Shown piece by piece: positions 35,404 to 46,670 of a stretch of 64,000 nt of DNA (position 1 is the stretch's first letter; every line of letters begins with the position of its first letter). A program made the translations under genes and the position numbers. The notes beneath the pieces are model-generated. The model saw only the letters and a program-made list of their open reading frames with translations. It searched no databases and was not told the origin of the DNA. The DNA is from Betaproteobacteria bacterium (GTDB taxonomy: Bacteria; Pseudomonadota; Gammaproteobacteria; Burkholderiales; Casimicrobiaceae). The DNA lies in contig JADKEV010000074.1 in the NCBI GenBank assembly GCA_016717855.1, positions 1 to 64,000 of the forward strand, in the 5' to 3' direction.

Positions 35404-35515
35404 CGGGAAATCCGGTCATGGCGGCGGAAGCCGGGCAGCCCGCATTCTAAGGCATTGCGCCAGTGGGGCCGCGGCCGCTGGCGCTCCGCGCAAGGGGCGC
35501 CGGGCGGCATCGCGC

Positions 35516-37580
<2,065 letters not shown>

Positions 37581-37620
37581 GTTTGCGGCTCCAGCACGGC
37601 ATTGGGACAGGACGGCAGAT

Positions 37621-38490
37621 TCATCGCGCTTCCCCGCCTTCGACCGGCTCCAGGGCAAAGCGAATCTGGTACTTCGCGAAAATCTGATCCGACAGGGTGC
37701 GCGCGCGCTCGCGGTCGCCGCTGGCGAGCGCGCGCTGCGCGTCGGCGAGCAGTTCCTTAACCGGCATCCACAGCGTTTCGCGGCGGGCGGCCCACTTGGC
37801 CAGCACCTTGCCGACCATCGGTTCCGACGACGTCTCGTCGATGTTGCCGCCCACGCCCATGCCGGACGTGCCCAGCGCCGCGCGATAGTTGACGGTGACG
37901 GCATCGCTGCGGATGAACGGCGCGTACTGCGAGAGCTGGATCCAGAAGTCCCAATCCTCCGCCAGTTCCAGCGACTCGTCGAAACGGCAACCGACGGCGA
38001 GAAAGCCCCGGGAGAAAAGCGCCGCGCCGGTCTGTATGTACATGTTGACCATCAGCATGATGGGGTTGTACGGGTGATGCAGCAGGTGATCGACGCGTCC
38101 TTCGCCATCGAGCACCCTGGCTCCCGCATACATGACCTGCAGCGGCTTCATCGGGTTGTAATGCCGCATCAGCAGCGAAACGTGATTGGGGTCGTACGTG
38201 TCATCGTCGTCGAGGAAGCCGAGCATCGCGCCGCGCGCCGCGTCGAGTCCGGCGTTCGCGGCCTGCGGCCGGGGAAGCGGGCGGCCGAGGTTGATCAGGC
38301 GCACCCCCCGCGCGATCCACGAATCGGGCAACGGCGGGTGCCGGCCGCCGGTCGCATCGACGACGACGACCTCGATGGGGTCGTAGTCCTGCCTCAATAT
38401 CGATTCGACAGCATCGCCCAGCAGCGGCCGGCCCATGCTGCGGACGATGATGCTGACCATGGGACTCGCGCTGTCGGCGGGCGGACTCAT
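37621..38490 (-). CDS. Family 2 glycosyltransferase
   Basis: 289 residues, GT-A fold. Nucleotide-sugar region VSIIVRSMGRPLLGDAVESILRQ at residues 11-33, DxD-like metal motif in FLDDDDTYDPNH, and a C-terminal acceptor-side motif AEDWDFWIQLSQY. Its ATG overlaps the stop of the upstream acyl-CoA dehydrogenase (ATGA), so translation is coupled within the leucine cluster. That context is unusual: glycosyltransferases are not part of liu operons, and this one occupies the slot between carboxylase beta and alpha where the enoyl-CoA hydratase normally lies. Acceptor unknown. Confidence 0.87.
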   Translation of the reverse strand: MSPPADSASPMVSIIVRSMGRPLLGDAVESILRQDYDPIEVVVVDATGGRHPPLPDSWIARGVRLINLGRPLPRPQAANAGLDAARGAMLGFLDDDDTYDPNHVSLLMRHYNPMKPLQVMYAGARVLDGEGRVDHLLHHPYNPIMLMVNMYIQTGAALFSRGFLAVGCRFDESLELAEDWDFWIQLSQYAPFIRSDAVTVNYRAALGTSGMGVGGNIDETSSEPMVGKVLAKWAARRETLWMPVKELLADAQRALASGDRERARTLSDQIFAKYQIRFALEPVEGGEAR

Positions 38491-39632
38491 AGTCGCTTGG
38501 AGACTTCCTCGAGCATCACTTCGGTCGCCCCGCCGCCGATGGCCAGGATGCGCGCGTCGCGCCACAGCCGCTCGATGGCGGTTTCGCGGATGTAGCCCAT
38601 GCCGCCGTGAAACTGCTGGCACGTATAGAGCACCTCATTGGCGAGTTCGCCCGCGAGCGCCTTCAGCCCGGAGATCTCGCGGACGCAGTCGCGGTCCTTG
38701 CTCATCAGCCAGGCGCAGTGATACGTGTACGACCGCAGCGCCTCGACCTTGGCGGAGAGCATCGCCAGCCGCTGCCGGATGGCCTGCTTGTCCCACAGCG
38801 GCTTGCCGAACGCCTGGCGCTGCTTGACGTGTTCCAGCGTCAGGCGCAATGCCTGTTGCCCGTGCCCCACCGCCATGGCCCCGCACATCAGCCGCTCGTT
38901 CTGGAAGTTCTTCATGACCGAGCGGAAGCCTTCGTTCTCGCGCCCCAGCAGGTTTGACGCGGGAATCCGGCAGTCCTCGAAGATCAGTTCCGCAGTGTCG
39001 GAAGACAGCCAGCCGGTTTTCTTCAGCGCGCGGCCAACGCGGAATCCGGGGGTGCCCTTGTCGACGATGAACATCGAAATCCCGTGCGAGCCTCGCGCCT
39101 CGCGGCTGGTCTTGGCGGCGACGAAATACACGTCGGCGTGCACGCCGTTGGTGATGAACATCTTGCTGCCGTTGAGCACGAACCCGTCGCCCGCCCGCTC
39201 GGCCCGCGTGCGGATGCCGGCGACGTCCGATCCCGCATCGGGCTCGGTCACGGCGACCGCGCTGATCGTCTCGCCCTTGATGATGCCCGGCATGTAACGG
39301 GCCATTTGCGCGGCGTTCCCCGCATTGTGCAAGTGGGGCGACGCCATGTCGGTGTGGACCAGGACGGTCACGATGAAGCCGCCGAACGTCGACTGTGACA
39401 GCGCCTCGGCGAACACCAGGTTGGTCAGTGGATCGGCGCCCGCGCCGCCATGTTCCGGCGCGTACATCAGGCCGAGAAAGCCCAGGCTGCCCATGCGGCG
39501 CAGCACTTCGCGCGGCACGAATCCCTGCTCTTCCCATGCCGCGGCGAAGGGCTCGATCTCGGTGTCGACAAAGCGCCGCACCTGCTCGCGCAGGAGTTCG
39601 TGTTCGGCGGTGATGTAGATCGATTCGCTCAC
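38487..39632 (-). CDS. Acyl-CoA dehydrogenase (isovaleryl/long-chain type active site)
   Basis: FAD enzyme that oxidises acyl-CoA to enoyl-CoA. 381 residues from GTG 39632; a TTG five codons upstream (39647) is the alternative. FAD/substrate motifs AVTEPDAGSD and MFITNGVHAD are intact. The usual C-terminal catalytic glutamate (YEGTS) is replaced by GGGATEV. A glutamate in FQNERLMCGAM matches the position used by isovaleryl-CoA and long-chain enzymes. Possibly citronellyl/geranyl-CoA (AtuD-like) or branched-chain. It lies directly after carboxylase beta. Confidence 0.88.
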   Translation of the reverse strand: MSESIYITAEHELLREQVRRFVDTEIEPFAAAWEEQGFVPREVLRRMGSLGFLGLMYAPEHGGAGADPLTNLVFAEALSQSTFGGFIVTVLVHTDMASPHLHNAGNAAQMARYMPGIIKGETISAVAVTEPDAGSDVAGIRTRAERAGDGFVLNGSKMFITNGVHADVYFVAAKTSREARGSHGISMFIVDKGTPGFRVGRALKKTGWLSSDTAELIFEDCRIPASNLLGRENEGFRSVMKNFQNERLMCGAMAVGHGQQALRLTLEHVKQRQAFGKPLWDKQAIRQRLAMLSAKVEALRSYTYHCAWLMSKDRDCVREISGLKALAGELANEVLYTCQQFHGGMGYIRETAIERLWRDARILAIGGGATEVMLEEVSKRL

Positions 39633-39647
39633 GGGTCCGGTCGCCAA

Positions 39648-41255
39648 TTACATCCGGAACACGCCGAACTTCGTCTCTTCCGGTGCCTTGTTCATCGCCG
39701 CGGACAGCGCCAGCCCCAGCACCATCCGCGTGTCGGCGGGATCGATCACGCCGTCGTCCCACAGCCGGGCGCTGGCGTAATAGGGGTGGCCCTGGTGCTC
39801 GTACTGCTCGAGGATGGGTTTCCTGAACGCGTCTTCCTCTTCCCTGGTCCAGGTCCCGCCCTTGCTTTCGATCCCGTCGCGCTTGACCGTGGCGAGCACG
39901 CTGGCCGCCTGGACGCCGCCCATCACCGAGACCCGCGCGTTCGGCCACATCCACAGGAAGCGCGGCGAGTACGCGCGGCCGCACATCCCGTAGTTGCCGG
40001 CGCCATACGAGCCGCCGATGATGACGGTGAACTTGGGGACGCGCGTCGTCGCGACCGCGGTGACCAGCTTGGCGCCGTCCTTGGCGATCCCGCCCGCCTC
40101 GTACTTCTTGCCGACCATGAAGCCGGTGATGTTCTGCAGGAAGAGCAGCGGGATGTTGCGCTGGCTGCACAGTTCGACGAAGTGCGCGGCCTTCAGCGCG
40201 GATTCCGAATAGAGCACGCCGTTGTTGGCGATGATGCCGATCGGATAGCCGAAGACGCGCGCAAAGCCCGTGATCAGCGTGGTGCCGTAGTTCTGCTTGA
40301 ACTCGTCCAGCTCGCTACCGTCGACGATGCGCGCGATCACCTCGCGCACGTCGTAGGGCTTGCGGGTGTCCGTGGGAATCACGCCATAAAGCTCGCGCGG
40401 ATCGAACAACGGTTCGCGCGGCGCGAGCAGCCCGGCCGGCGGCGCCTTGACGCGATTCAGGTTGGCCACAATCTGCCGGGCGATGCCCAGCGCGTGCGCG
40501 TCGTTCTGCGCATAGTGATCGGCGACCCCCGATTGCCGGGTGTGCACGTCCGCGCCGCCCAGTTCCTCGGCGGTCACGATCTCGCCGGTCGCGGCCTTGA
40601 CCAGCGGCGGGCCGGCCAGGAAGATCGTCGCCTGGTTGCGCACCATGATGGTCTCGTCGCTCATCGCCGGCACGTAGGCGCCGCCCGCGGTGCACGAGCC
40701 CATCACCACGGCGATCTGCGGGATGCCCAGCGCCGACAGGTTGGCCTGGTTGTAGAAGATGCGCCCGAAGTGCTCGCGGTCGGGGAAAACCTCGTCCTGC
40801 GTCGGCAGGTTCGCCCCGCCCGAGTCCACCAGGTAGATGCAGGGCAGGTTGTTCTGCTGCGCGATTTCCTGCGCGCGCAGGTGCTTCTTCACCGTCATCG
40901 GGAAATAGGTGCCGCCCTTGACCGTCGCGTCGTTGCAGACGATCAGGCATTCGCGGCCCGACACGCGGCCGATGCCGGTGATGATCCCGGCCCCGGGCGC
41001 TTCGTTGTGATACATGTGATACGCGGCAAGCTGAGAGAACTCCAGGAACGGCGCGCCCGGATCGCAGAGCATGCGCACGCGCTCGCGTGGCAGCAGCTTG
41101 CCCCGTGCCGTGTGCTTCTTGCGCGCCGTCTCGCCGCCGCCGTGGGCGACTTGATCCACTTTCGCGCGCAGGTCGGCGACCAGCGATTCCATCAGCCGGA
41201 CATTGGCCTGGAAGGACTCGTCGCGGGGATTGAGCCGGGATTCGATGATGGGCAT
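39648..41255 (-). CDS. liuB: Methylcrotonyl-CoA carboxylase beta subunit (carboxyltransferase)
   Basis: 535 residues, the full family length. N-terminal and C-terminal crotonase-like halves are both present: LPCIYLVDSGGANLPTQDEVF and AVVMGSCTAGGAYVPAMSDE (acyl-CoA side), then GTTLITGFARVFGYPIGIIANNG and PLLFLQNITGFMVGKKYEAGG (biotin side). It ends TEETKFGVFRM, common in methylcrotonyl-CoA carboxylases and different from propionyl-CoA carboxylase. Its alpha partner is two genes downstream. Confidence 0.95.
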   Translation of the reverse strand: MPIIESRLNPRDESFQANVRLMESLVADLRAKVDQVAHGGGETARKKHTARGKLLPRERVRMLCDPGAPFLEFSQLAAYHMYHNEAPGAGIITGIGRVSGRECLIVCNDATVKGGTYFPMTVKKHLRAQEIAQQNNLPCIYLVDSGGANLPTQDEVFPDREHFGRIFYNQANLSALGIPQIAVVMGSCTAGGAYVPAMSDETIMVRNQATIFLAGPPLVKAATGEIVTAEELGGADVHTRQSGVADHYAQNDAHALGIARQIVANLNRVKAPPAGLLAPREPLFDPRELYGVIPTDTRKPYDVREVIARIVDGSELDEFKQNYGTTLITGFARVFGYPIGIIANNGVLYSESALKAAHFVELCSQRNIPLLFLQNITGFMVGKKYEAGGIAKDGAKLVTAVATTRVPKFTVIIGGSYGAGNYGMCGRAYSPRFLWMWPNARVSVMGGVQAASVLATVKRDGIESKGGTWTREEEDAFRKPILEQYEHQGHPYYASARLWDDGVIDPADTRMVLGLALSAAMNKAPEETKFGVFRM

Positions 41256-41298
41256 GAGGGTGCTCAGCAGGTTTGTCTAGGGTCGAGTACCGCCGCGT

Positions 41299-41715
41299 TC
41301 ATTGCGGAGACACTTTTTTCTGGGGCTTCGGGGCGACGGGACCGCCCGCAGCCTTCCAGGCTTCCATTCCGCCTTCGATGTCGCAGACGTTGGTCATCCC
41401 CATCTCGGTCAGGGTCGCGGCGGTCAGCGTCGAGCGCCAGCCCAGCGCGCAGAACAGCACATACGTCTTGGTTTCGTCGCCGAACACGGGCCTGAAGTAC
41501 GGGCTCTCGGGGTCGACCCAGAACTCCATCATCCCGCGCGGCGCATGCACGGCACCCGGAACCACGCCTTCACGCTCCTGTTCCCGCGGATCCCGGAGGT
41601 CGACGAACACCGCGCCAGGGTCGCCGAGCCGGGCGAGCGCCTCGGTGGCGGGGATGGAGCGGATCTTCTGCCTGGCTTCCGCCAGCAACTGTTTGTGACC
41701 TTTGGTGATGGGCAT
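41299..41715 (-). CDS. Rhodanese-domain sulfurtransferase
   Basis: 138 residues, single rhodanese domain. The active-site loop is FCALGWRST with the catalytic Cys; VFVDLRDPREQEREGVVPGAVHAPRG is the N-terminal signature. Start ATG 41715. Cytosolic. Sulfur transfer has no obvious place in leucine breakdown, yet it lies inside that gene cluster between carboxylase beta and the isomerase-like gene. Confidence 0.9.
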   Translation of the reverse strand: MPITKGHKQLLAEARQKIRSIPATEALARLGDPGAVFVDLRDPREQEREGVVPGAVHAPRGMMEFWVDPESPYFRPVFGDETKTYVLFCALGWRSTLTAATLTEMGMTNVCDIEGGMEAWKAAGGPVAPKPQKKVSPQ

Positions 41716-41811
41716 GATCAACCTCCTGCGGACATTGCGGGGCGGCCAGGGCGCCATGCGCTGCGCGACGGCGCCGGCTTCGCCTGCCGCCAATGCGCCG
41801 GCTGACGCACC

Positions 41812-42426
41812 TTACCATCCTCCGGTCTTCAACCACTCCTCCATCATCGCCAGCCGGTCCACGCCCCAGAAGGGCTCGCCGTCGATGATGACAAAGGGCG
41901 ACCCGAACACCCCGTTGGCGATCGCCTGCTCGACCTCGGACTTCAATGCCGCCTTGAACAGCGGGTCGTCGATGGCGGCCATCGCGGCATTGCGGTCGTG
42001 GCCCAGCCCGGCGGCCAGCGCCGCGGCGGTGTCGGGCTTCGAGATGTCGAAGCCGTCGACGTAGAACGCCCGGTACGCGACCTTCGCGTAGGCCTTCGCC
42101 GCTTCGGCATTGTGGCCGGCAATCCACAGCATGACCCGCGCCGGCGCCTGCGAGGCGATCGGAAACGTCGTGGGCATGACGAACGGGATCTTCATGTGGC
42201 GCGCCGTGCGCGAAAAATCCAGCGTCGAGTATTCGCCCTTGATCGGGATCTGGGTCAGCGGCGCCATCCCGGTCTGCTTGAAGATCGCGCCCAGCAGCAC
42301 CGGATGCCAGTTGACCGCGCGGTCGTACTTTCCCGCCAGTGCGTCGATGCGCTCGGCGGCGAAGTAGCCGTAGGGCGAGGAGAAGTCGAAGTAGAACTCG
42401 AGGGGCGCCGGCATCGGGGATTCCAT
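41812..42426 (-). CDS. DsbA-family 2-hydroxychromene-2-carboxylate isomerase-like protein (second copy)
   Basis: 204 residues. EFYFDFSSPYGYFAAERID carries the serine of the kappa-GST/HCCA isomerase site; NGVFGSPFVIIDGEPFWGVDRL is the C-terminal motif. Clearly related to the 34572-35207 protein but divergent, so not a recent duplicate. Probably glutathione-dependent; substrate unknown. 12 bases separate it from the upstream dehydrogenase. Confidence 0.87.
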   Translation of the reverse strand: MESPMPAPLEFYFDFSSPYGYFAAERIDALAGKYDRAVNWHPVLLGAIFKQTGMAPLTQIPIKGEYSTLDFSRTARHMKIPFVMPTTFPIASQAPARVMLWIAGHNAEAAKAYAKVAYRAFYVDGFDISKPDTAAALAAGLGHDRNAAMAAIDDPLFKAALKSEVEQAIANGVFGSPFVIIDGEPFWGVDRLAMMEEWLKTGGW

Positions 42427-42438
42427 CCTGATGGGAGA

Positions 42439-43578
42439 TCAGAGGTTGCGCCCGATGACCATGCGCTGGATGTCGCTGGTACCTTCGTAGATCTGGCATA
42501 CGCGCACGTCGCGGTAGATGCGCTCGACCGGGAAGTCGTTGACGTAGCCGTAGCCGCCGTGGACCTGGATCGCGTCGGAGCACACGCGCTCGGCCATCTC
42601 GGAGGCGAACAGCTTGGCCATCGACGCTTCCTTCAGGCAGGGCAGGCCGGCGTCCTTGAGCGCCGCCGCATGCCAGATCAGCTGGCGCGCCGCTTCGATC
42701 TGCGTGGCCATGTCGGCCAGCCGGAAGTTGACCGCCTGATGTTCGATGATCGCCTTGCCGAAACTCTGCCGCTCGTTGGCATACGAGAGCGCCGCGTCGA
42801 ACGCGGCGCGCGCCATGCCCACGCATTGCGCGGCGATGCCGATGCGCCCGCCCTCCAGGTTGGCCAGCGCGATCTTGTAGCCTTCGCCTTCGCGGCCCAG
42901 CAGGTTCGCCGCGGGCACCCGCAGATCCTCGAACAACAACTGCGCGGTATCCGACGCGTGTTGCCCCAGCTTGTCCTCGACGCGCGCGACGGTGAATCCG
43001 GGAACGTGGGCGGGGGCGCCGGTCTCGACGATGAACGCGGAAATTCCGCGCTTGCCCGCGTCGCGGTCGGTGACCGCGAACACGATTGCGATCTCGGCAT
43101 GCTTGCCCGTGGTGATGAACTGCTTGACGCCGTTCAGCACCCAGGCGTCGCCATCCTTCTTCGCCGACGAGCGCAGCGCCCCCGCGTCCGAGCCCACGTG
43201 CGGCTCGGTCAGGCAGAAGCACCCCAGCCATTCGCCGGTGGCGAGCCGCGTCAGGTATTTCTGCTTCTGCGCTTCGGTCCCGAACGCGTTGATGGGGCCG
43301 CACACGACCGAGTTCTGGACGCTGACCACGGTCGAGGTCGCGCCGTCGCCGGCCGCGACTTCCTCGATTGCCACGGCCAGCGACACGTAGTCCGCTCCCG
43401 CGCCGCCGTAGCCATCCGGCGTCACCATGCCGAGGACGCCGAGTTCGCCCAGCCCGCGCAAGGCCTCGCGGGGAAAGGTGCTTTCGCGATCCCACCGGGC
43501 GGCGTGCGGCGCCAGTTGTTCGCGCGCGAAGTCGCGAACCGAGTCGCGGATCAGCCGTTGCTGTTCGGTAAGAAGCAT
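42439..43578 (-). CDS. Acyl-CoA dehydrogenase, short/branched-chain type
   Basis: 379 residues. FAD motifs CFCLTEPHVGSDAGA and QFITTGKHAEI, and the C-terminal catalytic glutamate in QIYEGTSDIQRMVIGR, as in short-chain enzymes. Distinct from the other two acyl-CoA dehydrogenases of the cluster. Likely acts on butyryl- or 2-methyl-branched-chain CoA. 15 bases upstream is the thiolase gene, consistent with beta-oxidation partners. Confidence 0.9.
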   Translation of the reverse strand: MLLTEQQRLIRDSVRDFAREQLAPHAARWDRESTFPREALRGLGELGVLGMVTPDGYGGAGADYVSLAVAIEEVAAGDGATSTVVSVQNSVVCGPINAFGTEAQKQKYLTRLATGEWLGCFCLTEPHVGSDAGALRSSAKKDGDAWVLNGVKQFITTGKHAEIAIVFAVTDRDAGKRGISAFIVETGAPAHVPGFTVARVEDKLGQHASDTAQLLFEDLRVPAANLLGREGEGYKIALANLEGGRIGIAAQCVGMARAAFDAALSYANERQSFGKAIIEHQAVNFRLADMATQIEAARQLIWHAAALKDAGLPCLKEASMAKLFASEMAERVCSDAIQVHGGYGYVNDFPVERIYRDVRVCQIYEGTSDIQRMVIGRNL

Positions 43579-43593
43579 GGATGAGGACGCCGC

Positions 43594-44778
43594 TCAGGCG
43601 ATCTCGATGCCCATCGCCGTCGCTTCACCGCCGCCTATGCACAGGCTCGCCACGCCCCGGCGCTTGCCCTGCTTGCGCAGCGCTCCGATCAGCGTGACGA
43701 TGATCCGCGCGCCTGACGCGCCGATCGGATGGCCGAGGGCGCACGCGCCGCCGTGCACGTTGACGCGGTCGTGGGGAATCCCGTGCTCCTTCATCGCCGC
43801 CATGGTGACGACGGCGAAGGCCTCGTTGATCTCGAACAGGTCCACGTCCTGTGTGGTCCAGCCGGTCTTGTCGTACAGCTTGCGGATGGCGCCTACCGGC
43901 GCCGTGGTGAACAGTCCGGGTTCCTGCGCGTGCGTCGAATGCGCGATCACGACCGCGAGCGGCTTCAGGCCGCGCTGCTCGGCCGTTGAGCGGCGCATCA
44001 TCACCAGCGCCGCCGCGCCGTCCGAGATCGACGACGAATTCGCCGCCGTCACCGTGCCGTCCTTGCGGAACGCGGGCTTGAGCCCGGGGATCTTGTCGAT
44101 CGCCGCCTTGAACGGCTGCTCGTCGCGGGCGATCACCGTGTCGCCCTTCCTGCCCTGCACGGTGACCGGCGCGATCTCCCAGCCGAACGTGCCGTCGTCG
44201 TTGGCCCGCTGCGCGCGCAGCAGCGACTCGATCGCGAACTGGTCCTGCGCTTCGCGGGTAAACCCGAACTTGTCCGCGCACTCCTCGGCGAACGAGCCCA
44301 TCAGCCGGCCCTTGTCGTACGCGTCCTCGAGGCCGTCGAGGAACATGTGATCCTGCACCACGCCGTGGCCCATGCGCATGCCGGCCCGTGCCTTGGGCAG
44401 CAGGTAGGGCGCATTGGTCATCGACTCCATCCCGCCCGCGATCATGACGTCGTTCGTGCCGGCGGCCAGCAGGTCGTGAGAAAGCATCGCGGCTTTCATC
44501 GCCGAGCCGCACATCTTGTTCACGGTCGTGCACCCGACTGCCAGCGGCAGGCCCGCGCCCAGCGACGCCTGGCGTGCCGGCGCCTGTCCCTGCCCGGCCG
44601 GCAACACGCAGCCCATGATGACTTCCTGCACGTCGGCGGGGGCGATGCCCGCCCGCTCCACCGCGGCCTTGATGGCGGCCGCGCCCAGTTGCGCGGCGGA
44701 CAAGGACGCAAAGTCGCCCTGGAATGCGGCCATCGGCGTGCGTGCCAGGCCGACAATGACAATCGGGTCGTTCAGCAT
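43594..44778 (-). CDS. Acetyl-CoA C-acyltransferase (thiolase)
   Basis: 394 residues from ATG 44778. Catalytic Cys in TTVNKMCGSAMKAAML, His in LFEINEAFAV-side NEAFAVV and GGACALGHPIGASGAR, and the second Cys in VASLCIGGGEATAM. Biosynthetic-type (acetoacetyl-CoA) length. It can cleave acetoacetyl-CoA, the product of leucine breakdown, or feed PHB synthesis by the phaC gene 4 kb away. Confidence 0.93.
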   Translation of the reverse strand: MLNDPIVIVGLARTPMAAFQGDFASLSAAQLGAAAIKAAVERAGIAPADVQEVIMGCVLPAGQGQAPARQASLGAGLPLAVGCTTVNKMCGSAMKAAMLSHDLLAAGTNDVMIAGGMESMTNAPYLLPKARAGMRMGHGVVQDHMFLDGLEDAYDKGRLMGSFAEECADKFGFTREAQDQFAIESLLRAQRANDDGTFGWEIAPVTVQGRKGDTVIARDEQPFKAAIDKIPGLKPAFRKDGTVTAANSSSISDGAAALVMMRRSTAEQRGLKPLAVVIAHSTHAQEPGLFTTAPVGAIRKLYDKTGWTTQDVDLFEINEAFAVVTMAAMKEHGIPHDRVNVHGGACALGHPIGASGARIIVTLIGALRKQGKRRGVASLCIGGGEATAMGIEIA

Positions 44779-44863
44779 GTTCGGGTTTCCTTGAGCAATT
44801 GCGCGATCCGCGCGTGAGCCGGTGCACTGCCGCTGCGGGTTGCCGCGGTCATGGGATGCCGGC

Positions 44864-45493
44864 TCATGCGCGCCGGGTGTCGAAGGCGAGCCATACAGCC
44901 AGCACGCCGAACGCCCCGCCCAGCGTCCAGCGCTGCATCTTGAGCCACAGCGGCCGGCTCGCCAGCCACCGTGAAATCCCGCCGGCCAGCAGCACCCATA
45001 TGGCATCGATGGGCAGCGCGACCAGCAGTTGAATGGCGCCCAGCATCAGGCTTTGCGACAGCACGGAGCCACGCGCGGGATCGATGAACTGCGGCAACAG
45101 GGACAAGTAGAAGATCGCGACCTTGGGATTGAGGATCCCGGTCGCGAGCGCCTGCCGGAACAGCGTCGCATCCGGCGCGGGCTCCATGGGCTTAGGCTCG
45201 AAGCCGCCGCCGTCGCGCAGGGTCGACCACGCCATCCACAACAGGTACGCGGCGCCCGCCAGCTTGATCGCGTCGAACGCGAACGGTACAGCGAGCAGCA
45301 CGACGCTCAGGCCGAACGCGGCGGCCAGCATGTGCACGACCAGGCCCGACATGGTTCCGGCCAGCGACACGAATCCCGCCCGCGTTCCCTGGCACATGGT
45401 GCGCGAGAGCAGGTAGAGCCAGTTCGGTCCGGGCGTGAGCGCGAGCAGGACCGAGGCGGCGGCGAAGATCAACAGGGTGTCGAGTGGAATCAC
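44864..45493 (-). CDS. LysE/RhtB-family amino-acid exporter
   Basis: 209 residues, about six membrane helices. The N-terminal LALTPGPNWLYLLSRTMCQG matches the LysE-family P-G-P motif, and GAAYLLWMAWSTLR follows the third helix. GTG start at 45493. Exporters of this family carry lysine, homoserine, threonine or leucine. Its place inside a leucine-degradation cluster hints at a branched-chain substrate, but this is inference. Confidence 0.9.
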   Translation of the reverse strand: MIPLDTLLIFAAASVLLALTPGPNWLYLLSRTMCQGTRAGFVSLAGTMSGLVVHMLAAAFGLSVVLLAVPFAFDAIKLAGAAYLLWMAWSTLRDGGGFEPKPMEPAPDATLFRQALATGILNPKVAIFYLSLLPQFIDPARGSVLSQSLMLGAIQLLVALPIDAIWVLLAGGISRWLASRPLWLKMQRWTLGGAFGVLAVWLAFDTRRA

Positions 45494-45505
45494 GAGCGTT
45501 CCGGT

Positions 45506-46669
45506 TCAGGTGGTCTCGGCAAAAAGCTCGCGCCCGATCAGCATCCGGCGGATTTCGCTGGTGCCAGCGCCGATTTCGTAGAGCTTGGCGTCGCGCCACA
45601 ACCTGCCGGTTGCATACTCGTTGACATACCCGTTGCCGCCCAGGCAACGAATCGCCTCACCGGCCATCCACGTGGCCTTTTCCGATGCGTAAAGTATAGC
45701 TCCCGCGGCATCCTTGCGCGTGGTTTCGCCACGGTCGCAGGCGGCGCCCACCGCATAGACATACGCGCGGCATGCATTGAGCGTCGTGTACAGGTCGGCG
45801 AGGATGCCCTGCATCAGCTGGAACTCGCCGATCGGCTGGCCAAATTGCTTGCGTTCGTGCAGATACGGAATGACCACGTCCATGCAGGCCTGCATGATTC
45901 CGACCGGGCCGCCGGCGAGCACGGCGCGTTCGTAATCGAGGCCGCTCATCAGCACGTTGACGCCGCGACCGACGGCGCCCAGCACGTTTTCCTCGGGCAC
46001 TTCGCAGTCCTGGAACACGAGTTCGCACGTGTTGGACCCGCGCATGCCCAGCTTGTCGAGCTTCTGGGCGGTGGAAAAGCCCTTGTAGGTTTTTTCGATC
46101 AGGAACGCGGTGATCCCGCGCGAACCGGCGCCCGGATCGGTCTTGGCATAGACCACCAGCGTGTCCGCGTCGGGGCCGTTGGTGATCCACATCTTGTTGC
46201 CGTTGAGCACGTAGCGGTCGCCCTTCCTGTCGGCGCGCAACTTCATCGACACGACATCCGAGCCGGAGCCGGGCTCGCTCATCGCCAGGGCACCGACGTG
46301 CTCGCCGGAAACCAGCTTGGGCAGGTACTTGCGCTTCTGGACCTCGTTGCCGTTGCGGTGAATCTGATTGACGCAAAGGTTTGAGTGCGCACCGTAGGAC
46401 AGCCCGACCGAAGCCGAGGCGCGGCTGATCTCTTCCATCGCGACGATGTGGGCCAGATAGCCCATCGCGGTGCCGCCGTACTCTTCGGCGACCGTGACTC
46501 CCAGCAGGCCCATGTCGCCCATCTTGCGCCAGAGATCCATCGGGAACTGGTTGGTGCGGTCGATCTCGGCGGCCAGCGGCGCGATTTCCGCCTGCGCGAA
46601 GCCGTGCACGGTCTCGCGCAGCATATCCGCGGTTTCGCCCAGCGCGAAGTTCAGGGTCGGGTAGGTCAT
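45506..46669 (-). CDS. liuA: Isovaleryl-CoA dehydrogenase
   Basis: Oxidises isovaleryl-CoA to 3-methylcrotonyl-CoA. 387 residues from ATG 46669 (GGAGAAA nine bases upstream). It has the isovaleryl-specific catalytic glutamate in GLDYERAVLAGGPVG, GLSYGAHSNLCVNQI near residue 95, and YEIGAGTSEIRRMLIGR at the C-terminus. Close in pattern to characterised LiuA/IVD. Follows the thioesterase by one base. Its product is the substrate of the carboxylase encoded downstream. Confidence 0.94.
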   Translation of the reverse strand: MTYPTLNFALGETADMLRETVHGFAQAEIAPLAAEIDRTNQFPMDLWRKMGDMGLLGVTVAEEYGGTAMGYLAHIVAMEEISRASASVGLSYGAHSNLCVNQIHRNGNEVQKRKYLPKLVSGEHVGALAMSEPGSGSDVVSMKLRADRKGDRYVLNGNKMWITNGPDADTLVVYAKTDPGAGSRGITAFLIEKTYKGFSTAQKLDKLGMRGSNTCELVFQDCEVPEENVLGAVGRGVNVLMSGLDYERAVLAGGPVGIMQACMDVVIPYLHERKQFGQPIGEFQLMQGILADLYTTLNACRAYVYAVGAACDRGETTRKDAAGAILYASEKATWMAGEAIRCLGGNGYVNEYATGRLWRDAKLYEIGAGTSEIRRMLIGRELFAETT

Positions 46670-46670
46670 G

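Noticed and set aside
45029..46384. A 451-codon plus-strand open frame
   Set aside because: Antisense to the LysE and isovaleryl-CoA dehydrogenase genes, low-complexity composition.
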